Shown piece after piece: positions 18,392 to 28,382 of a stretch of 64,000 bases of DNA; position 1 is the stretch's first letter; each line of letters starts with the position of its first letter. A program made the translations under genes and the position numbers. Under the pieces are notes generated by a model that worked only from the letters and a program-made list of their open reading frames with translations, was not told where the DNA came from and made no database searches. Source of the stretch: Azospirillum lipoferum (GTDB lineage: Bacteria; Pseudomonadota; Alphaproteobacteria; Azospirillales; Azospirillaceae). The stretch is from contig NZ_JALJXJ010000001.1 of NCBI RefSeq assembly GCF_024170005.1, positions 1 to 64,000 of the forward strand, given 5' to 3'.

Positions 18392-19887
18392 CGTCCGGCG
18401 GCCCGTTTCGATTGGATGTGGAGAAGGATCGTCATCGGCAGCGACGCGGCGACCATCATCACCGCATAGGGCGCCGCCCCGGCATAGTCGATCTCGCTGG
18501 TCAGTGCCCAGAATTCGGTGGCGAGCGTGCGCGTGCCGCTGGGGGCGAGCATCAGGGTCGCCGTCAGCTCGTTGGTGATGCCGAGCGCCACCATCGCCAT
18601 GCTGGCGGCGGCACCGGGAGCGGCGAGCCGGAAGGTGATCTGGCGCACCGCCTGCAACGGCGTCCGGCCCAGCGCCATGGCGGCGCGCTCCAGTTCGACC
18701 GGCGCCTGGGCGATGCTGGCCCGCAGGCCGACCAGAGCCCGCGGCAGGAAAAGCAGCATATAGGCCAGCAGCACCGTACCGACCGTCTGGTAAAGCGGCA
18801 GGGCGACCCGCACGGTGATCGTCACCAGCGCCAGCGCCACCACAACCCCCGGCAGCGAGCCGACATAGTAATGGCAGGCTTCCAGAACCCGCTGCAGCCG
18901 GCCGGGCGCACGCACCGACAGCCAGGCCATCGGTGCGGCGGCGAGCGTGGTCAGCAGCGCGCCGGCCAGCGCCAGGGCCACGGTCTGAAGGATTGCGCTG
19001 CCGATGTCCGCACCCTGCCAGATGCGGGCCCCGCCGATGGCGAGCCAGCGGCCGAGTGTCAGCATCGGCACGCCGAGCGAAAGTGCGGCGAACAGCAGCG
19101 GGATGACCAGGCAGGGCAGGGTGGCCCGGCCGAGCTTGGTCGGTGCGGCCTGCCTTGCGGCACCGCTGCCGACGCGGGCATAGCGCTCCTGCCCACGCAG
19201 CAGCGCCTCGCCGCCCATCAGCCCCATGCAGAGCAGAACCAGCACGCCTGCCAGCATGTTCGCCGCCGGGCCGTTGTAGGCCGACTGGAACTGGTCGACG
19301 ATGGCGGTCGTGAAGGTGTCGAACTGGATCATCACATAGAGGCCGTATTCGGCCAGCAGATGCAGGCCGATCAACAGGCAGCCGCCATAGACCGCCACCC
19401 GCAGCTGCGGCAGCACCACGGTCAGAAAAACCCGCCAGGGTCCGTGGCCGAGCGAGGCGGCGACGTCCTCCATGGTCGGGTCGAGCCGGCGCAGCTGTGC
19501 CGCCACCGGAAGATACAGGAAGGGGGAATAGGCCAGGACGGAGACCAGGACGGCGGCCGCCAGCCCATGCAGGCCGGGGGCGACGGTCACCCAGGCGTAG
19601 CTGTGGACGAAGGCCGGAACCGCCAGCGGTGCCACCGCCAGCCACGCCCAGAAGCGCCGTCCGGGCAGGTCGGACCGCTCGGTCAGCCAGGCCAGCGTCA
19701 CCGCCACCACGACCGAGAGCGGCAGGGTCAGCAGGACCAGCAGCAGCGTGTTTCCCAGAAGCTCGCCGACCCGGCGGCGGAAGACCAGTTCGACGACTGT
19801 GTCCCAGCCGGTCTGGACGGTGATCCAAACCACGAAGGTGAGCGGCATGAGGGCCAGCGCCGCGACCAGAGAGGTGACGGCGAGCAC
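18388..19887 (-). CDS. fbpB: Iron(III) ABC transporter permease (FbpB-like)
   Basis: The 499-aa product is a fused two-domain permease with about twelve transmembrane helices. Each half has a BPD_transp_1 segment with an EAA-type loop (for example [19 protein letters not shown] in the first half and [19 protein letters not shown] in the second), typical of FbpB. The start is uncertain. The only in-frame start codon is a GTG at 19887 without a close ribosome site. A good AAGGAGGA site 6-8 bases before an ATG near 19901 is in a different frame. This could mean a frameshift near the 5' end. Confidence 0.85.
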   Translation of the reverse strand: MLAVTSLVAALALMPLTFVVWITVQTGWDTVVELVFRRRVGELLGNTLLLVLLTLPLSVVVAVTLAWLTERSDLPGRRFWAWLAVAPLAVPAFVHSYAWVTVAPGLHGLAAAVLVSVLAYSPFLYLPVAAQLRRLDPTMEDVAASLGHGPWRVFLTVVLPQLRVAVYGGCLLIGLHLLAEYGLYVMIQFDTFTTAIVDQFQSAYNGPAANMLAGVLVLLCMGLMGGEALLRGQERYARVGSGAARQAAPTKLGRATLPCLVIPLLFAALSLGVPMLTLGRWLAIGGARIWQGADIGSAILQTVALALAGALLTTLAAAPMAWLSVRAPGRLQRVLEACHYYVGSLPGVVVALALVTITVRVALPLYQTVGTVLLAYMLLFLPRALVGLRASIAQAPVELERAAMALGRTPLQAVRQITFRLAAPGAAASMAMVALGITNELTATLMLAPSGTRTLATEFWALTSEIDYAGAAPYAVMMVAASLPMTILLHIQSKRAAGR

Positions 19888-20064
19888 CGGCAGCGGCGCA
19901 TGCCCGGTCCTCCTTGCGGTGACGAGGGATGCCTTGGCACGGACGGCGGTGCCGCCGCTGTCGGGCGGGCATTCCGGCGGGCACTGGGGATCTTGCGTGT
20001 TGAGAGCGATGGCGGCGAACTCCCGAACCGGCCCCTGGTCTGTCCGGATGGACGGACCTCGACC

Positions 20065-20099
20065 GCCGTTGCCCGCGATCCGATGCCGCGGGCAACGGC
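20065..20099 (-). other. Intercistronic 13-bp hairpin between fbpA and fbpB
   Basis: GCCGTTGCCCGCG pairs perfectly with CGCGGGCAACGGC across a 9-nt loop. It begins 8 bases after the fbpA stop on the minus strand and is not followed by a U-tract. Such hairpins commonly protect the binding-protein mRNA from 3' decay, so that it is made in excess over the permease. Confidence 0.75.
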
Positions 20100-20107
20100 A
20101 GCAGGGA

Positions 20108-21151
20108 TTACAGCAGGCCGGCCGCCGTCATCAAGTCGGTGACGGCCTTATTGTTGAGAGCCTCCGGCTTGACCTTCGGCGCCTGGAGCTTGTCCAGCGG
20201 CTCCAGCCGGGGGTTGGAGGCGACTCCGCTGGCGACGGCATATTCGTAGGAGTCGCCGTCGCGCAGCACTTCCTGCCCGCCCTTGCCGGTCAGGAACTTC
20301 ACGAAGGCTTCGGCCTCGCGCTTGTTCTTGCTCGACGCCAGGACGCCGGCGCCGGAGATGCTGACGAAGGCGCCCGGATCGCCGTTGCGGAAATAGTGCA
20401 GAGCGACGTTCTTGCTGTTCTCACCGCCGGTGCGGGCCTGATCGCCGATGTAATAGTAATGGTAGATCACCGCACCTTCGACTTCACCGGCATTCACCGC
20501 CTTCATGGCGACGCTGTTGCCGCGGTAGGGCTTGGCGTTCTCCTTCATCGCCTTCAGCCAGGAAGCGGTGGCCGCCTCGCCCTTCAGTTGGAGGAGCGCG
20601 CCGACGATGGCCTGGAAGTCGGCCCCGGCCGGCGACGCGGCCCAGCGGCCCTTCCATTCGGGGTTGGCAAGGTCGAGCAGCGACTTCGGCAGCTTGTCCT
20701 GCGTCAGCTTGCCGGTGTTGTAGGCGAAGACGGTGGAACGGGCGGCGATGCCGGCCCAGTGGCCGTTGGCCGGGCGGAAGTTTTCCGGCACCGGAGCCAG
20801 CGTCTCGGCATTCAGCGTCGCGAACAGCCCGGCATTGTCGACCAGGGCCATCGCCGGCGAATTCTCCGTCAGGAAGACATCGGCGGGGGAGGCGGCGCCC
20901 TCCTGTACGATCTGGTTTCCCAGCTCCATGTCGCTGCCGTTGCGCACGGTCACCTTGATGCCGGTTTCACGGGTGAAGCGCTCCACCCATTCCTTGGTCA
21001 GGCTGGCATGCTGGGCATTGTAGACCGTGATTCCATCGGCGCTCGGCGCCGTTTGGGCCGAGACGGAGCCGCTGAGGGCGACGGCCGGCAGGGCGGCGAG
21101 CGCGGTGGCAAGGGCGAGCGAACGGACGAACCGGGAGCGGGAGATCTTCAT
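20108..21151 (-). CDS. fbpA: Iron(III) ABC transporter periplasmic binding protein (FbpA-like)
   Basis: The 347-aa product begins [20 protein letters not shown], a Sec signal peptide cut near VSAQT, then the class II binding-protein fold starting [20 protein letters not shown]. The run [20 protein letters not shown] carries the adjacent tyrosines that bind Fe(III) in FbpA proteins. I start at the ATG at 21151, behind an AGAGG site, rather than 15 codons upstream. The gene leads the fbpABC operon, and a Fur-like sequence lies about 80 bp upstream. Confidence 0.9.
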   Translation of the reverse strand: MKISRSRFVRSLALATALAALPAVALSGSVSAQTAPSADGITVYNAQHASLTKEWVERFTRETGIKVTVRNGSDMELGNQIVQEGAASPADVFLTENSPAMALVDNAGLFATLNAETLAPVPENFRPANGHWAGIAARSTVFAYNTGKLTQDKLPKSLLDLANPEWKGRWAASPAGADFQAIVGALLQLKGEAATASWLKAMKENAKPYRGNSVAMKAVNAGEVEGAVIYHYYYIGDQARTGGENSKNVALHYFRNGDPGAFVSISGAGVLASSKNKREAEAFVKFLTGKGGQEVLRDGDSYEYAVASGVASNPRLEPLDKLQAPKVKPEALNNKAVTDLMTAAGLL

Positions 21152-21226
21152 TCCAACCTCTTCTGCGGGCAGGTACGGCCTGTCAGGCCATGCCATCTCC
21201 GCCTTTTAGTCCTTGCGGCAACTTGT

Positions 21227-21241
21227 TGCAACTTGTTCTCA
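21227..21241 (-). promoter_or_regulatory. Weak Fur-box-like sequence upstream of fbpA
   Basis: On the minus strand TGAGAACAAGTTGCA matches 9 of 14 fixed positions of the 7-1-7 Fur pattern TGATAATnATTATCA. It overlaps a direct repeat of GCAACTTGTT on the plus strand. Iron control of fbpABC is expected biologically, but the site is degenerate. Confidence 0.3.
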
Positions 21242-21397
21242 TTCGCGTAGAGATGCCCGTTGTCTTCCCAATCGACTTTGCTTCTACCGGCCCAACCACC
21301 TTGACGCGCGCGTTACGCCTCCATACGCTTCCGCACCGTCGATGCCGCTGGAATGCGGGTTGAACAGGGCTGGCAAATAAGACGCTGAAAAGCAAAG

Positions 21398-21430
21398 GAG
21401 GGCCGCTCTACCACAGGCGGCCCTCTTTCA
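21398..21430 (+). terminator. Attenuator-like hairpin in the metY leader
   Basis: GAGGGCCGC pairs with GCGGCCCTC over a 10-nt loop, with flanking AAAG and TTTC. Its position before the metY ribosome site suggests leader control of a methionine gene, though the U-run is short. Confidence 0.45.
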
Positions 21431-21464
21431 ATTTCTGGTGCCAACGACAAGGGGAGGGCGGAGC

Positions 21465-22790
21465 ATGGCGGGCGCCAAGTTTCTGAAGTTCGACACGCAG
21501 AGCCTGCATGCGGGGCAGAAGCCCGATCCGGCCACCGGGGCGCGGGCGGTTCCGATCCATCTGACCTCCTCCTACGTCTTCAGCGACGTCGATCAGGCGG
21601 CGGCGCTGTTCAACCTGGAACGGCCTGGTCACATCTATTCCCGCATCTCCAACCCTACCGTCGCGGTGCTGGAAGAGCGGCTGGCGACGCTGGAAGGGGG
21701 GGTGGGTGCGGTCTGCACTGCCAGCGGACAGGCGGCGCTGACGCTCGCCGTCATGACGCTGATGGGGACGGGCGGGCATATCGTCGCTTCCTCCTCCATC
21801 TATGGCGGCAGCCGCAACCTGCTGGCCTACACGTTGCCGCGATTCGGCATCACCACCAGCTTCGTCCATCCGCGCGACCTCGATGGCATCCGGGCCGCGA
21901 TCCGTCCCGAGACCCGGCTGGTCTTCGGCGAGGTGCTGGGGAATCCCGGCCTGGAGGTGCTGGATGTGCCAAAAGTCGCGGCCATCGCCCATGAGGCCGG
22001 CATCCCGCTGCTGATCGACTCGACCTTCACCACCCCCTATCTTTGCCGACCGTTCGAGCATGGCGCCGATCTTGTCATGCATTCCTGCACCAAGTGGCTG
22101 GGCGGGCACGGCACCGCCATCGGCGGCGTGGTGATCGACGGCGGCCATTTCGATTGGGAAGCCTCGGACAAGTTCCCGACCCTGACCGAGCCCTATGCCG
22201 GCTATCACGGCATCGATTTCGCCGAGGAATACGGTCCGGCCGCCTTTATCGCCCGCGCCCGTGCGGAAGGCTTGCGCGATTTCGGCGCCTGCATGAGCCC
22301 GATGAACGCCTTCCAGATTTTGCAGGGCGTGGAAACGCTGCCGCTGCGGATGAAGTGCCACATCCACAACACCCGCAAGATCGTCTGCTTCCTGGAAGGG
22401 GAGCTGAATGCCGAGAAGGGCGCCGTCGCCTGGGTCTCCTATCCGGAGCTGGTGGACCACCCCGACCATGCGCTGGCGTCCCGGCTGCTGCCGCAGGGTG
22501 CCGGGTCCATCATCTCCTTCGGCATCCGCGGAAACGGGGAGGGCGGCAGCCGTGAGGCCGGACGCCGCTTTATCGAATCGCTGACGCTGTTCTCGCACCT
22601 CGCCAATGTCGGCGACGCCAAGTCGCTGGTCATCCATCCCGCCAGCACCACCCATGCCCAGCTGGATGCCGCCGCGCTCGCCGCCGCCGGGGTGGGGGAG
22701 GACATGATCCGCCTGTCCATCGGGCTGGAGGATTGCGCGGACCTGATCGACGATCTGAAGCAGGCGCTGCGCGCCGCCACCAAGGGCTGA
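21465..22790 (+). CDS. metY: O-acetylhomoserine aminocarboxypropyltransferase (sulfhydrylase)
   Basis: MetY condenses O-acetylhomoserine with sulfide to homocysteine in methionine synthesis. The 441-aa product has the Cys/Met-metabolism PLP fold: [20 protein letters not shown] at the N-terminus, [20 protein letters not shown], the substrate loop around [17 protein letters not shown], and the PLP-lysine motif [16 protein letters not shown]. The length and N-terminus match MetY rather than the shorter MetB/MetZ. The ATG has a GGGGAGGG site upstream. An alpha/beta hydrolase follows after 10 bp. Confidence 0.93.
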   Translation: MAGAKFLKFDTQSLHAGQKPDPATGARAVPIHLTSSYVFSDVDQAAALFNLERPGHIYSRISNPTVAVLEERLATLEGGVGAVCTASGQAALTLAVMTLMGTGGHIVASSSIYGGSRNLLAYTLPRFGITTSFVHPRDLDGIRAAIRPETRLVFGEVLGNPGLEVLDVPKVAAIAHEAGIPLLIDSTFTTPYLCRPFEHGADLVMHSCTKWLGGHGTAIGGVVIDGGHFDWEASDKFPTLTEPYAGYHGIDFAEEYGPAAFIARARAEGLRDFGACMSPMNAFQILQGVETLPLRMKCHIHNTRKIVCFLEGELNAEKGAVAWVSYPELVDHPDHALASRLLPQGAGSIISFGIRGNGEGGSREAGRRFIESLTLFSHLANVGDAKSLVIHPASTTHAQLDAAALAAAGVGEDMIRLSIGLEDCADLIDDLKQALRAATKG

Positions 22791-22800
22791 GGGCTGCGCC

Positions 22801-23628
22801 ATGCTGCTGACCGTCAACGGAAACCCCGTCTTTGTCCATACCGGCGGCCGGGACATCAACCCCGCCCGTCCCGCCATCGTACTGATCCACGGTGCCGGCA
22901 TGGACCACAGCGTGTGGAGCCTGCAAAGCCGCTATCTCGCCCACCATGGCCGTTCGGTCCTGGCGGTCGACCTGCCGGGTCATGGCCGCTCCGGCGGGGA
23001 ACCGCTGGGCAGCATCGCCGCCATCGCCGACTGGGTGGTCGCCCTGTTGGACGCCGCCGGGCTGGAGCGCGCGACGCTGATCGGCCATTCCATGGGCGCG
23101 CTGGTGGCGCTGGATGCCGCCGCCCGCTATGGCGCCCATCATGGTGGACGAGTGGAGGCGGTGGCGTTGCTGGGCGTGGCGGAGCGGATGCCGGTCCATC
23201 CCGATCTGCTCGCCGCCGCCCATGCCGGCGAACAATCCGCCATCGAGATGGTGATCGGCTGGGGTCATGGCCCGCGCGGCCATGGCGGTGCTCAGGGCGG
23301 CGGCTGTCCGACACCGGGACTGGCGCTGATCCCCGGCGGACGCCGGCTGATGGCCTCGGTACGGCCGGGTGTGCTCGGCGTCGATCTCGCCGCCTGCAAC
23401 GACTATGGGCAAGGCGCCGATGCCGCCGCGGCGGTCGTCTGCCCGGCGCTGTTCCTGCTGGGCGCACTCGACAAGATGACACCGGCAAAGGCCGGGCGGT
23501 CGCTGGCTGCCCGCGTCAAGACGTCGCAGGTCGTCGTCCTGCCGCAGACCGGGCATATGGTGATGACGGAAGCCCCAGATGCAGTGTTGGAGACGCTGAC
23601 GTCCTTCCTGTCCCTGCGGCGGGGATGA
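22801..23628 (+). CDS. Alpha/beta hydrolase
   Basis: The 275-aa product has the alpha/beta-hydrolase fold with oxyanion region VLIHGAGMDHSVW, the nucleophile elbow GHSMGA near residue 99, the acid around LLGALDKMTPAK and a C-terminal catalytic His in LPQTGHMVMTEAP. It follows metY closely and probably shares its transcript. A homoserine O-acetyltransferase role is unlikely, because the sequence is too short and lacks the MetX motifs. It is more likely an esterase or lactonase of unknown substrate. Confidence 0.85.
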   Translation: MLLTVNGNPVFVHTGGRDINPARPAIVLIHGAGMDHSVWSLQSRYLAHHGRSVLAVDLPGHGRSGGEPLGSIAAIADWVVALLDAAGLERATLIGHSMGALVALDAAARYGAHHGGRVEAVALLGVAERMPVHPDLLAAAHAGEQSAIEMVIGWGHGPRGHGGAQGGGCPTPGLALIPGGRRLMASVRPGVLGVDLAACNDYGQGADAAAAVVCPALFLLGALDKMTPAKAGRSLAARVKTSQVVVLPQTGHMVMTEAPDAVLETLTSFLSLRRG

Positions 23629-23703
23629 GTATTTCAGTGCGGAAACTCATCCACTGAGAGTCGGGTTTATCCTGACATGCACCGTTAACGACCCCCGATT
23701 ACC

Positions 23704-25677
23704 TTGTCCGGCGGGATTGCAGACAATCCCGCCGTTCGCCGCAGGTCCGGGAGTGTCGTCTTGCAGGATGGCGAGTTTGGGAGCATTGGGGGCGGCGCCC
23801 TGTTCCAGGACCGCCGCGACGTCGTTGTGGTGCTTTTACCGGACGGGCGGGTGCGCCACATCAGTGATTCCGTCGCCGATCTGTTGGGCCATGGGCCGGG
23901 GGTGCTGACCGGTGCGCCACTCGACACGCATATCCACCCCGACGATGTGGAGGAGGCACGGCTCCGTCTCCGGCTTCGCGCGAACGCTCCCGCCGGCAGC
24001 AGCGGCCGTGCCGCCTTCCGCTTCCGCCATGCCGACGGCGGCTGGCGCTGGCTGGAGGTCACCACCCGCAACGAGCTGGCCGACCCGGCCATCGGCGGGC
24101 TGGTGCTGAACATCCGCGACATCAGCGACCACATCGCCCTGTCGGAACGGCTTCGCGCCAGCGAGGCCCGCTACCGCACCCTGGCGGAAGCGGTGCCGGT
24201 CGGTATCCTGCAGGCCGATGCCGGTGGACAGGTGCTGTTCGCCAATGCCCGCCTCGCCGGGATCACCGGGCTGGAGCCCGACCGGCTGCTCGGCGGAGGC
24301 TGGCTCGATGCCGTGCATCCGGAAGACCGGGCACGGGTGGCGGCGGAGTGGCGGCTGGACTCAGACGATGAGTCCGCTGCGACCGACTTCCGCTTCCACG
24401 ATCCGGACGGAACGGGGGCCGACCGCCGGGTGCTGTGCCAGCGCATCCGCCTGGAGGATGGCGGCACCATCGCCACCATCACCGACGTCAGCGAATATGT
24501 GCATACCGCCAATGCCCTGCGCCTGTCCGAGGCGCGCAACGAGGCGATTCTGGATACCGCCGCCGATGCGATCCTGACCATCGACGAGGCGGGTGTGCTG
24601 ATCAGTTTCAACCGTGCTGCGGAGGCGATGTTCGGCGTTGCGGCCGGGGACCTGCTGTGGCGTCCGCTCGACCGCCTGATTGTACTGGCCGACCTGCGGG
24701 AGGAAGACGGCATCAGGCTGGAGTTCGCGCCCGGTCAGACCACGGCGCTGATTGCCCGCGACCGGGCGGTGGAGGCGGAGCGTGCCGACGGCACCCGTTT
24801 TCCTGTCGAGCTGTCGGTCGGCGCCAGCGAGGTGGAGGGACGGCGGCTTTACACCGCCATTCTCCGCGATGTGACCGAACGTCGGCGGGCAGAGGCCGAA
24901 CTTCTGGCCGCCAAGGAAGCGGCGGAGGCAGGAAACCACGCAAAATCGACCTTCATTGCCACCATGAGCCATGAGTTGCGCACTCCGCTGAACGCGGTGA
25001 TCGGCTTCTCGCAATTGCTGGAGGTGCAAGCCGGGACCGATGCGGCGGACGGGCCGCGGAACGAGCAACTGCCGGACTGCGTCGGTGCGATCAGGCAGGC
25101 CGGCGAACAACTGCTGGCGATCATCGACGACATCCTCGACATGGCGCAGATCGATGACGGTGCGGTGTCAATGGTCGAGGGAACCGTGGACCTGTCCGCG
25201 CTGGTCGAGCGCGCCGTGGCGGACCTCCGCTTCCACGCCACCCGTCAGCGGGTGACGATGACGATGGCGACCGACGCCGACCTGCCGCCGCTCCGCGGCG
25301 ATGAACGCCGCCTCGGTCAAGCGCTGGGGAACCTGCTCTCCAACGCCATAAAATTCAGCCACCCGGATACGACTGTCACTCTGACTTCCGGACTCGCCGC
25401 CGACGGTTGGGTGGAACTGTCGGTGCGCGACCAGGGCATCGGGATGCGGCCGGAGGACATTGAGAGGGCGCTCACTCCGTTCGCCCAACTCGATCAGGGC
25501 GTCAACCGCCGTCACCAGGGCATCGGTCTCGGCCTGCCGCTGGCATTGCGTCTGGTGGAGGCGCATGGCGGCATGCTGAGGCTGGACAGCACGCCGGGGC
25601 AGGGCTGTACCGCCACCATCCGTCTGCCGCCGTCGCGTGTCATGACCATCGCAGAATTGCTGGCGCGGATGTCCTGA
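23704..25677 (+). CDS. Soluble PAS-domain sensor histidine kinase
   Basis: This 657-aa kinase has no transmembrane segment, so it senses a cytosolic signal. Three PAS-like domains are seen at about 40-145, 155-270 and 275-395, with the PAC-type ends [10 protein letters not shown] and [12 protein letters not shown] HisKA domain follows with His423 in [12 protein letters not shown]. The HATPase has N-box [13 protein letters not shown]1 VRDQGIGM and G2 [10 protein letters not shown]. The start is uncertain: TTG at 23704 gives this length, TTG at 23761 is the next option. No response regulator gene is adjacent. Confidence 0.88.
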   Translation: MSGGIADNPAVRRRSGSVVLQDGEFGSIGGGALFQDRRDVVVVLLPDGRVRHISDSVADLLGHGPGVLTGAPLDTHIHPDDVEEARLRLRLRANAPAGSSGRAAFRFRHADGGWRWLEVTTRNELADPAIGGLVLNIRDISDHIALSERLRASEARYRTLAEAVPVGILQADAGGQVLFANARLAGITGLEPDRLLGGGWLDAVHPEDRARVAAEWRLDSDDESAATDFRFHDPDGTGADRRVLCQRIRLEDGGTIATITDVSEYVHTANALRLSEARNEAILDTAADAILTIDEAGVLISFNRAAEAMFGVAAGDLLWRPLDRLIVLADLREEDGIRLEFAPGQTTALIARDRAVEAERADGTRFPVELSVGASEVEGRRLYTAILRDVTERRRAEAELLAAKEAAEAGNHAKSTFIATMSHELRTPLNAVIGFSQLLEVQAGTDAADGPRNEQLPDCVGAIRQAGEQLLAIIDDILDMAQIDDGAVSMVEGTVDLSALVERAVADLRFHATRQRVTMTMATDADLPPLRGDERRLGQALGNLLSNAIKFSHPDTTVTLTSGLAADGWVELSVRDQGIGMRPEDIERALTPFAQLDQGVNRRHQGIGLGLPLALRLVEAHGGMLRLDSTPGQGCTATIRLPPSRVMTIAELLARMS

Positions 25678-25763
25678 TCTGGCCTGTACCGCCCGGATGT
25701 GCCAGAAACCGCTGCGCGATGTTCGCCCTGCCGGGCGGACGGCTTCGGAAAGGCAGGTGTGCG

Positions 25764-26492
25764 ATGGCAGGACAGAGCGGTATCAGGGACGCGGTGGTGC
25801 TGGTCAGCGGCGGGCTCGACTCGACGACGGTGCTCGCCATCGCCAAGGCCGAAGGCTACCGGGTCAATGCGCTCAGCTTCCGCTATGGCCAGCGCCATTT
25901 GGTGGAACTGGAGGCGGCACGCCGGGTGGTCGCGGCGATGGGTGTCGAGCGGCATGTGATCGCCGACATCGACCTGCGCGCCTTCGGCGGCTCCGCCCTG
26001 ACGGACTCCATCGCCGTGCCCAAGCATGACAAGGTTGCCGACCTGGAAGCCGACCTGGGCGAGGGTATTCCCGTCACCTATGTCCCGGCGCGCAACACCG
26101 TCTTCCTGTCCTTCGCGCTGGCCTGGGCCGAAACGCTGGGGGCGTCCGACCTGTTCATCGGCGTCAATGCGCTGGATTACTCCGGCTATCCCGACTGCCG
26201 TCCCGAATACATCGCCGCCTTCGAGACCCTGGCCAATCTCGCCACCAAGGCGGGGGTGGAAGGCACCAGCCGCTTCAAGATCCATGCGCCGCTGATGACC
26301 ATGGACAAGGCCGCCATCGTCCGCCGCGGGCTGGAGTTGGGGGTCGATTACAGCCTCACCCACTCCTGCTACGACCCGACGCCGGAGGGGCTGTCCTGTG
26401 GTGCCTGCGACAGCTGCCTGCTGCGCCTGAAGGGCTTCGCTGAAGCTGGAACGGCCGACCCAATCCGTTACGCTGCCGGAACGAGATCGTAA
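25764..26492 (+). CDS. queC: 7-cyano-7-deazaguanine synthase (preQ0 synthase)
   Basis: QueC converts 7-carboxy-7-deazaguanine to preQ0 with ATP and ammonia, in queuosine synthesis. The 242-aa product has the PP-loop [11 protein letters not shown] near residue 13 and [16 protein letters not shown] in the middle. A zinc site of four cysteines closes the protein (SCYDP then CGACDSCLL). I start at ATG 25764, because the upstream in-frame ATG would add non-conserved residues. queD and queE are not in the window. Confidence 0.94.
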   Translation: MAGQSGIRDAVVLVSGGLDSTTVLAIAKAEGYRVNALSFRYGQRHLVELEAARRVVAAMGVERHVIADIDLRAFGGSALTDSIAVPKHDKVADLEADLGEGIPVTYVPARNTVFLSFALAWAETLGASDLFIGVNALDYSGYPDCRPEYIAAFETLANLATKAGVEGTSRFKIHAPLMTMDKAAIVRRGLELGVDYSLTHSCYDPTPEGLSCGACDSCLLRLKGFAEAGTADPIRYAAGTRS

Positions 26493-26519
26493 CGGGCAAG
26501 GTCGTTACGAACCTGGGCA

Positions 26520-27524
26520 TTATTTCCAGGGCATCTCGGTCCACAGGTTTCGGAATTCGCCGTCAAGTTGCTTCAGCTCGGCGGCGAAGGCGTCGGGGCC
26601 GACGATGCGCAGCGGCTGGAAGGTCTCCCGCGCCTTCGCCTGGAATTCCGGGTCCATGGCAGCCTTGGTGATCGCCTCGATCAGGGTGCGGCGGATCTCC
26701 GGCGGCAGGTTTTTCGGTGCGCCGATGCCGCGCATCGACACCATGTCGATGGCATAGCCCTGCTCGCGGAAGGTCGGCAGGTTGGGCGCCATGTCCCAGC
26801 GAGACCGGCTCATCACCCCCAGCATCCGCACCGGATCGCCGCCGGCGATCCCGCGCAGCCCCTCTCCCAGATTCTGGTCGCAGATCTGGATGTGCTGGCC
26901 CAGCATCGCCCGGTAATTCTCCGCGCTGCCGGGGAAGGGGACATGGATCAGTGTCGCCCCGGCCTGCCGTTCCAGCAGAAGCATGGCGAGATGGTCGTCC
27001 GATCCGATGCCGGTCGAACCGACGGTCAGGCTACGGGGGTTGGCCTTGGCATGCTCCACCACGTCGGCGACCGAGCCGAAGGGGCTGTCGGTGCGCACGG
27101 TCATTACCCCTGGATCGTCGACGATGTTCACCAGCGGGTCGAGCCGGTCCAGGCCGTAGCGGGCCTGCCGCTCGATCGGGATGGTGATGAGGTTGGGCGT
27201 GTTGATGAAGCCGATGGTGTAGCCGTCGGGCGCCGCGTCGGCGATGGCTGCGAAGCCGATCTCCCCACCGGCGCCGGGGCGGTTCAGCACGACGATCCGT
27301 CCGCCTCCCAGATAGCGTTCGATGTAGGGCGCCAGCATGCGGGCCGTCACGTCGGTGGAGCCGCCGGCCCCATAGGCCACGATCATGGTGATCGGCTTTT
27401 CCGGGTAGGCGGCCTGTGCGACCGGGCCGGCAGCGGCGCACAGGACCAGCGCCGCCAGTGCCGTACCGAGGAGGGATGCGGCACGGCCGCCGGCCATGCG
27501 CAGAAATCGGGTCGCTGCTGTCAT
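26520..27524 (-). CDS. tctC: Tripartite tricarboxylate transporter substrate-binding protein (TctC/Bug family)
   Basis: The 334-aa product has a Sec signal peptide ending near PVAQAAYPEKP, then the Bug fold with ITMIVAYGAGGSTDVTARML and NRPGAGGEIGFAAIADAAPD, which form the two carboxylate-coordinating loops. It binds a periplasmic organic acid for the TctAB permease encoded divergently 381 bp away. I chose the ATG (MTAATRF) over a TTG 24 bases upstream. Family ligands include citrate and other dicarboxylates; the actual ligand is not predictable here. Confidence 0.9.
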   Translation of the reverse strand: MTAATRFLRMAGGRAASLLGTALAALVLCAAAGPVAQAAYPEKPITMIVAYGAGGSTDVTARMLAPYIERYLGGGRIVVLNRPGAGGEIGFAAIADAAPDGYTIGFINTPNLITIPIERQARYGLDRLDPLVNIVDDPGVMTVRTDSPFGSVADVVEHAKANPRSLTVGSTGIGSDDHLAMLLLERQAGATLIHVPFPGSAENYRAMLGQHIQICDQNLGEGLRGIAGGDPVRMLGVMSRSRWDMAPNLPTFREQGYAIDMVSMRGIGAPKNLPPEIRRTLIEAITKAAMDPEFQAKARETFQPLRIVGPDAFAAELKQLDGEFRNLWTEMPWK

Positions 27525-27905
27525 CGTTCCGTCCGTTCTTTCAGGCAACTCTTCCAGAGCGTGCCGGCGTCAAAGACCAAGCCCGGCGCACTTACGTGTA
27601 CCATTATGACATATGTGTATCTCGGCGGGTAATATGACGCAAACCGCCGCGGAGCAGGCTTGAATTTTGCCGATTGTTCTGGATTAACGCGCGCGATCCG
27701 CCGCAGATGGCGCTCGACGGAGATGCTTTGTGTGAGGATAATGCAACCCGAGGATTCGGGTGCCAAGGGTTCGGAATGGCTGGCTCGGGCCGGCAGGACC
27801 GCTCCATTCAAGACTCCCGCCCAATGGACTCGTCCCACGAAGCAGAGAATGCCGCACAGCTGGTCCCTTCCCCGTCGCGTGCCTGAGAGAGCGGACATCC
27901 ATCGA
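27525..27905. other. Divergent tctC / tctB control region (381 bp)
   Basis: No gene was recognised. The segment from about 27597 to 27640 is AT-rich for this genome (ACATATGTGTATC, GGGTAATATGAC) and is a likely place for divergent promoters. No TctD/TctE two-component genes, which often control such transporters, lie next to it. Confidence 0.5.
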
Positions 27906-28382
27906 ATGACAAACACCCTGAGATCGCTGCGGCCGGCTGCCAGCCGGCTGAGATCGCCCCAGGACCTTGCGGCAGGGCTGCTGCTCGCCGCCATTGCGCT
28001 CTGCGGGCTGTGGCTGGCGCGCAAGTGGGAGGCCGGGTCGCTGGCCACGATGCAGGCGGGCTTCTTCCCGCGGCTCGTCTGCTATCTGCTGCTGGCGTCG
28101 GGGCTTGCGACGATGCTGCGCGGCCTGACCGCCGACGCGCCGTCGGCGTTGGGCTGGGCATGGCGGCCGTCGGTGGCCATCACCGTCGCGGTGGTGGCCT
28201 TTGCCGCCCTGCTCGACAAGCTGGGGCTGGTGCTTGCCATCCTGGCGCTGATCGGCATCGGCGGACTGGCTGGCCGGCCGCTGCGCCCCGGTCCCTTCAC
28301 CGCGCTGTGGGCCACGCTGGCCTCCGCTTGCGTCGCCATCTTCTCCTGGGGACTGGGCCTGCCGCTCCAGATCTGGCCATGA
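27906..28382 (+). CDS. tctB: Tripartite tricarboxylate transporter small membrane subunit (TctB family)
   Basis: The 158-aa product has four hydrophobic helices, as in TctB: AAGLLLAAIALCGLWLARKW, then GFFPRLVCYLLLASGLATML, and two near the C-terminus. It forms the transporter core together with TctA. The frame is open well upstream, but the ATG (MTNTLRS) gives the normal length. Its stop overlaps the tctA start (ATGA). Confidence 0.88.
   Translation: MTNTLRSLRPAASRLRSPQDLAAGLLLAAIALCGLWLARKWEAGSLATMQAGFFPRLVCYLLLASGLATMLRGLTADAPSALGWAWRPSVAITVAVVAFAALLDKLGLVLAILALIGIGGLAGRPLRPGPFTALWATLASACVAIFSWGLGLPLQIWP

Larger units (their letters stand above)
21152..21464. other. Divergent fbpA / metY intergenic region (313 bp)
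   Basis: No gene was seen. The fbpA side has the GCAACTTGTT direct repeat. The metY side has a 9-bp hairpin, GAGGGCCGC with GCGGCCCTC at 21398-21425, followed by TTTC and ending 40 bp before the metY start. This hairpin could be a leader attenuator. A SAM riboswitch was looked for and not convincingly found. Confidence 0.6.

Noticed and set aside
18392..20095. Minus-strand frame continuing the FbpC frame upstream for about 570 codons
   Set aside because: It is open only because of GC-rich codon bias. FbpC starts at 18391, and the region is coded by fbpB in another frame.
21340..21420. Possible SAM-II-type riboswitch before metY (GCAAATAAGACGCTGAAAAG resembles the 3' part of the motif)
   Set aside because: The conserved L1 element and a convincing P1 stem are missing. 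Only the A-rich 3' part looks similar. An Infernal search with the SAM-II and SAM-V models would settle it.
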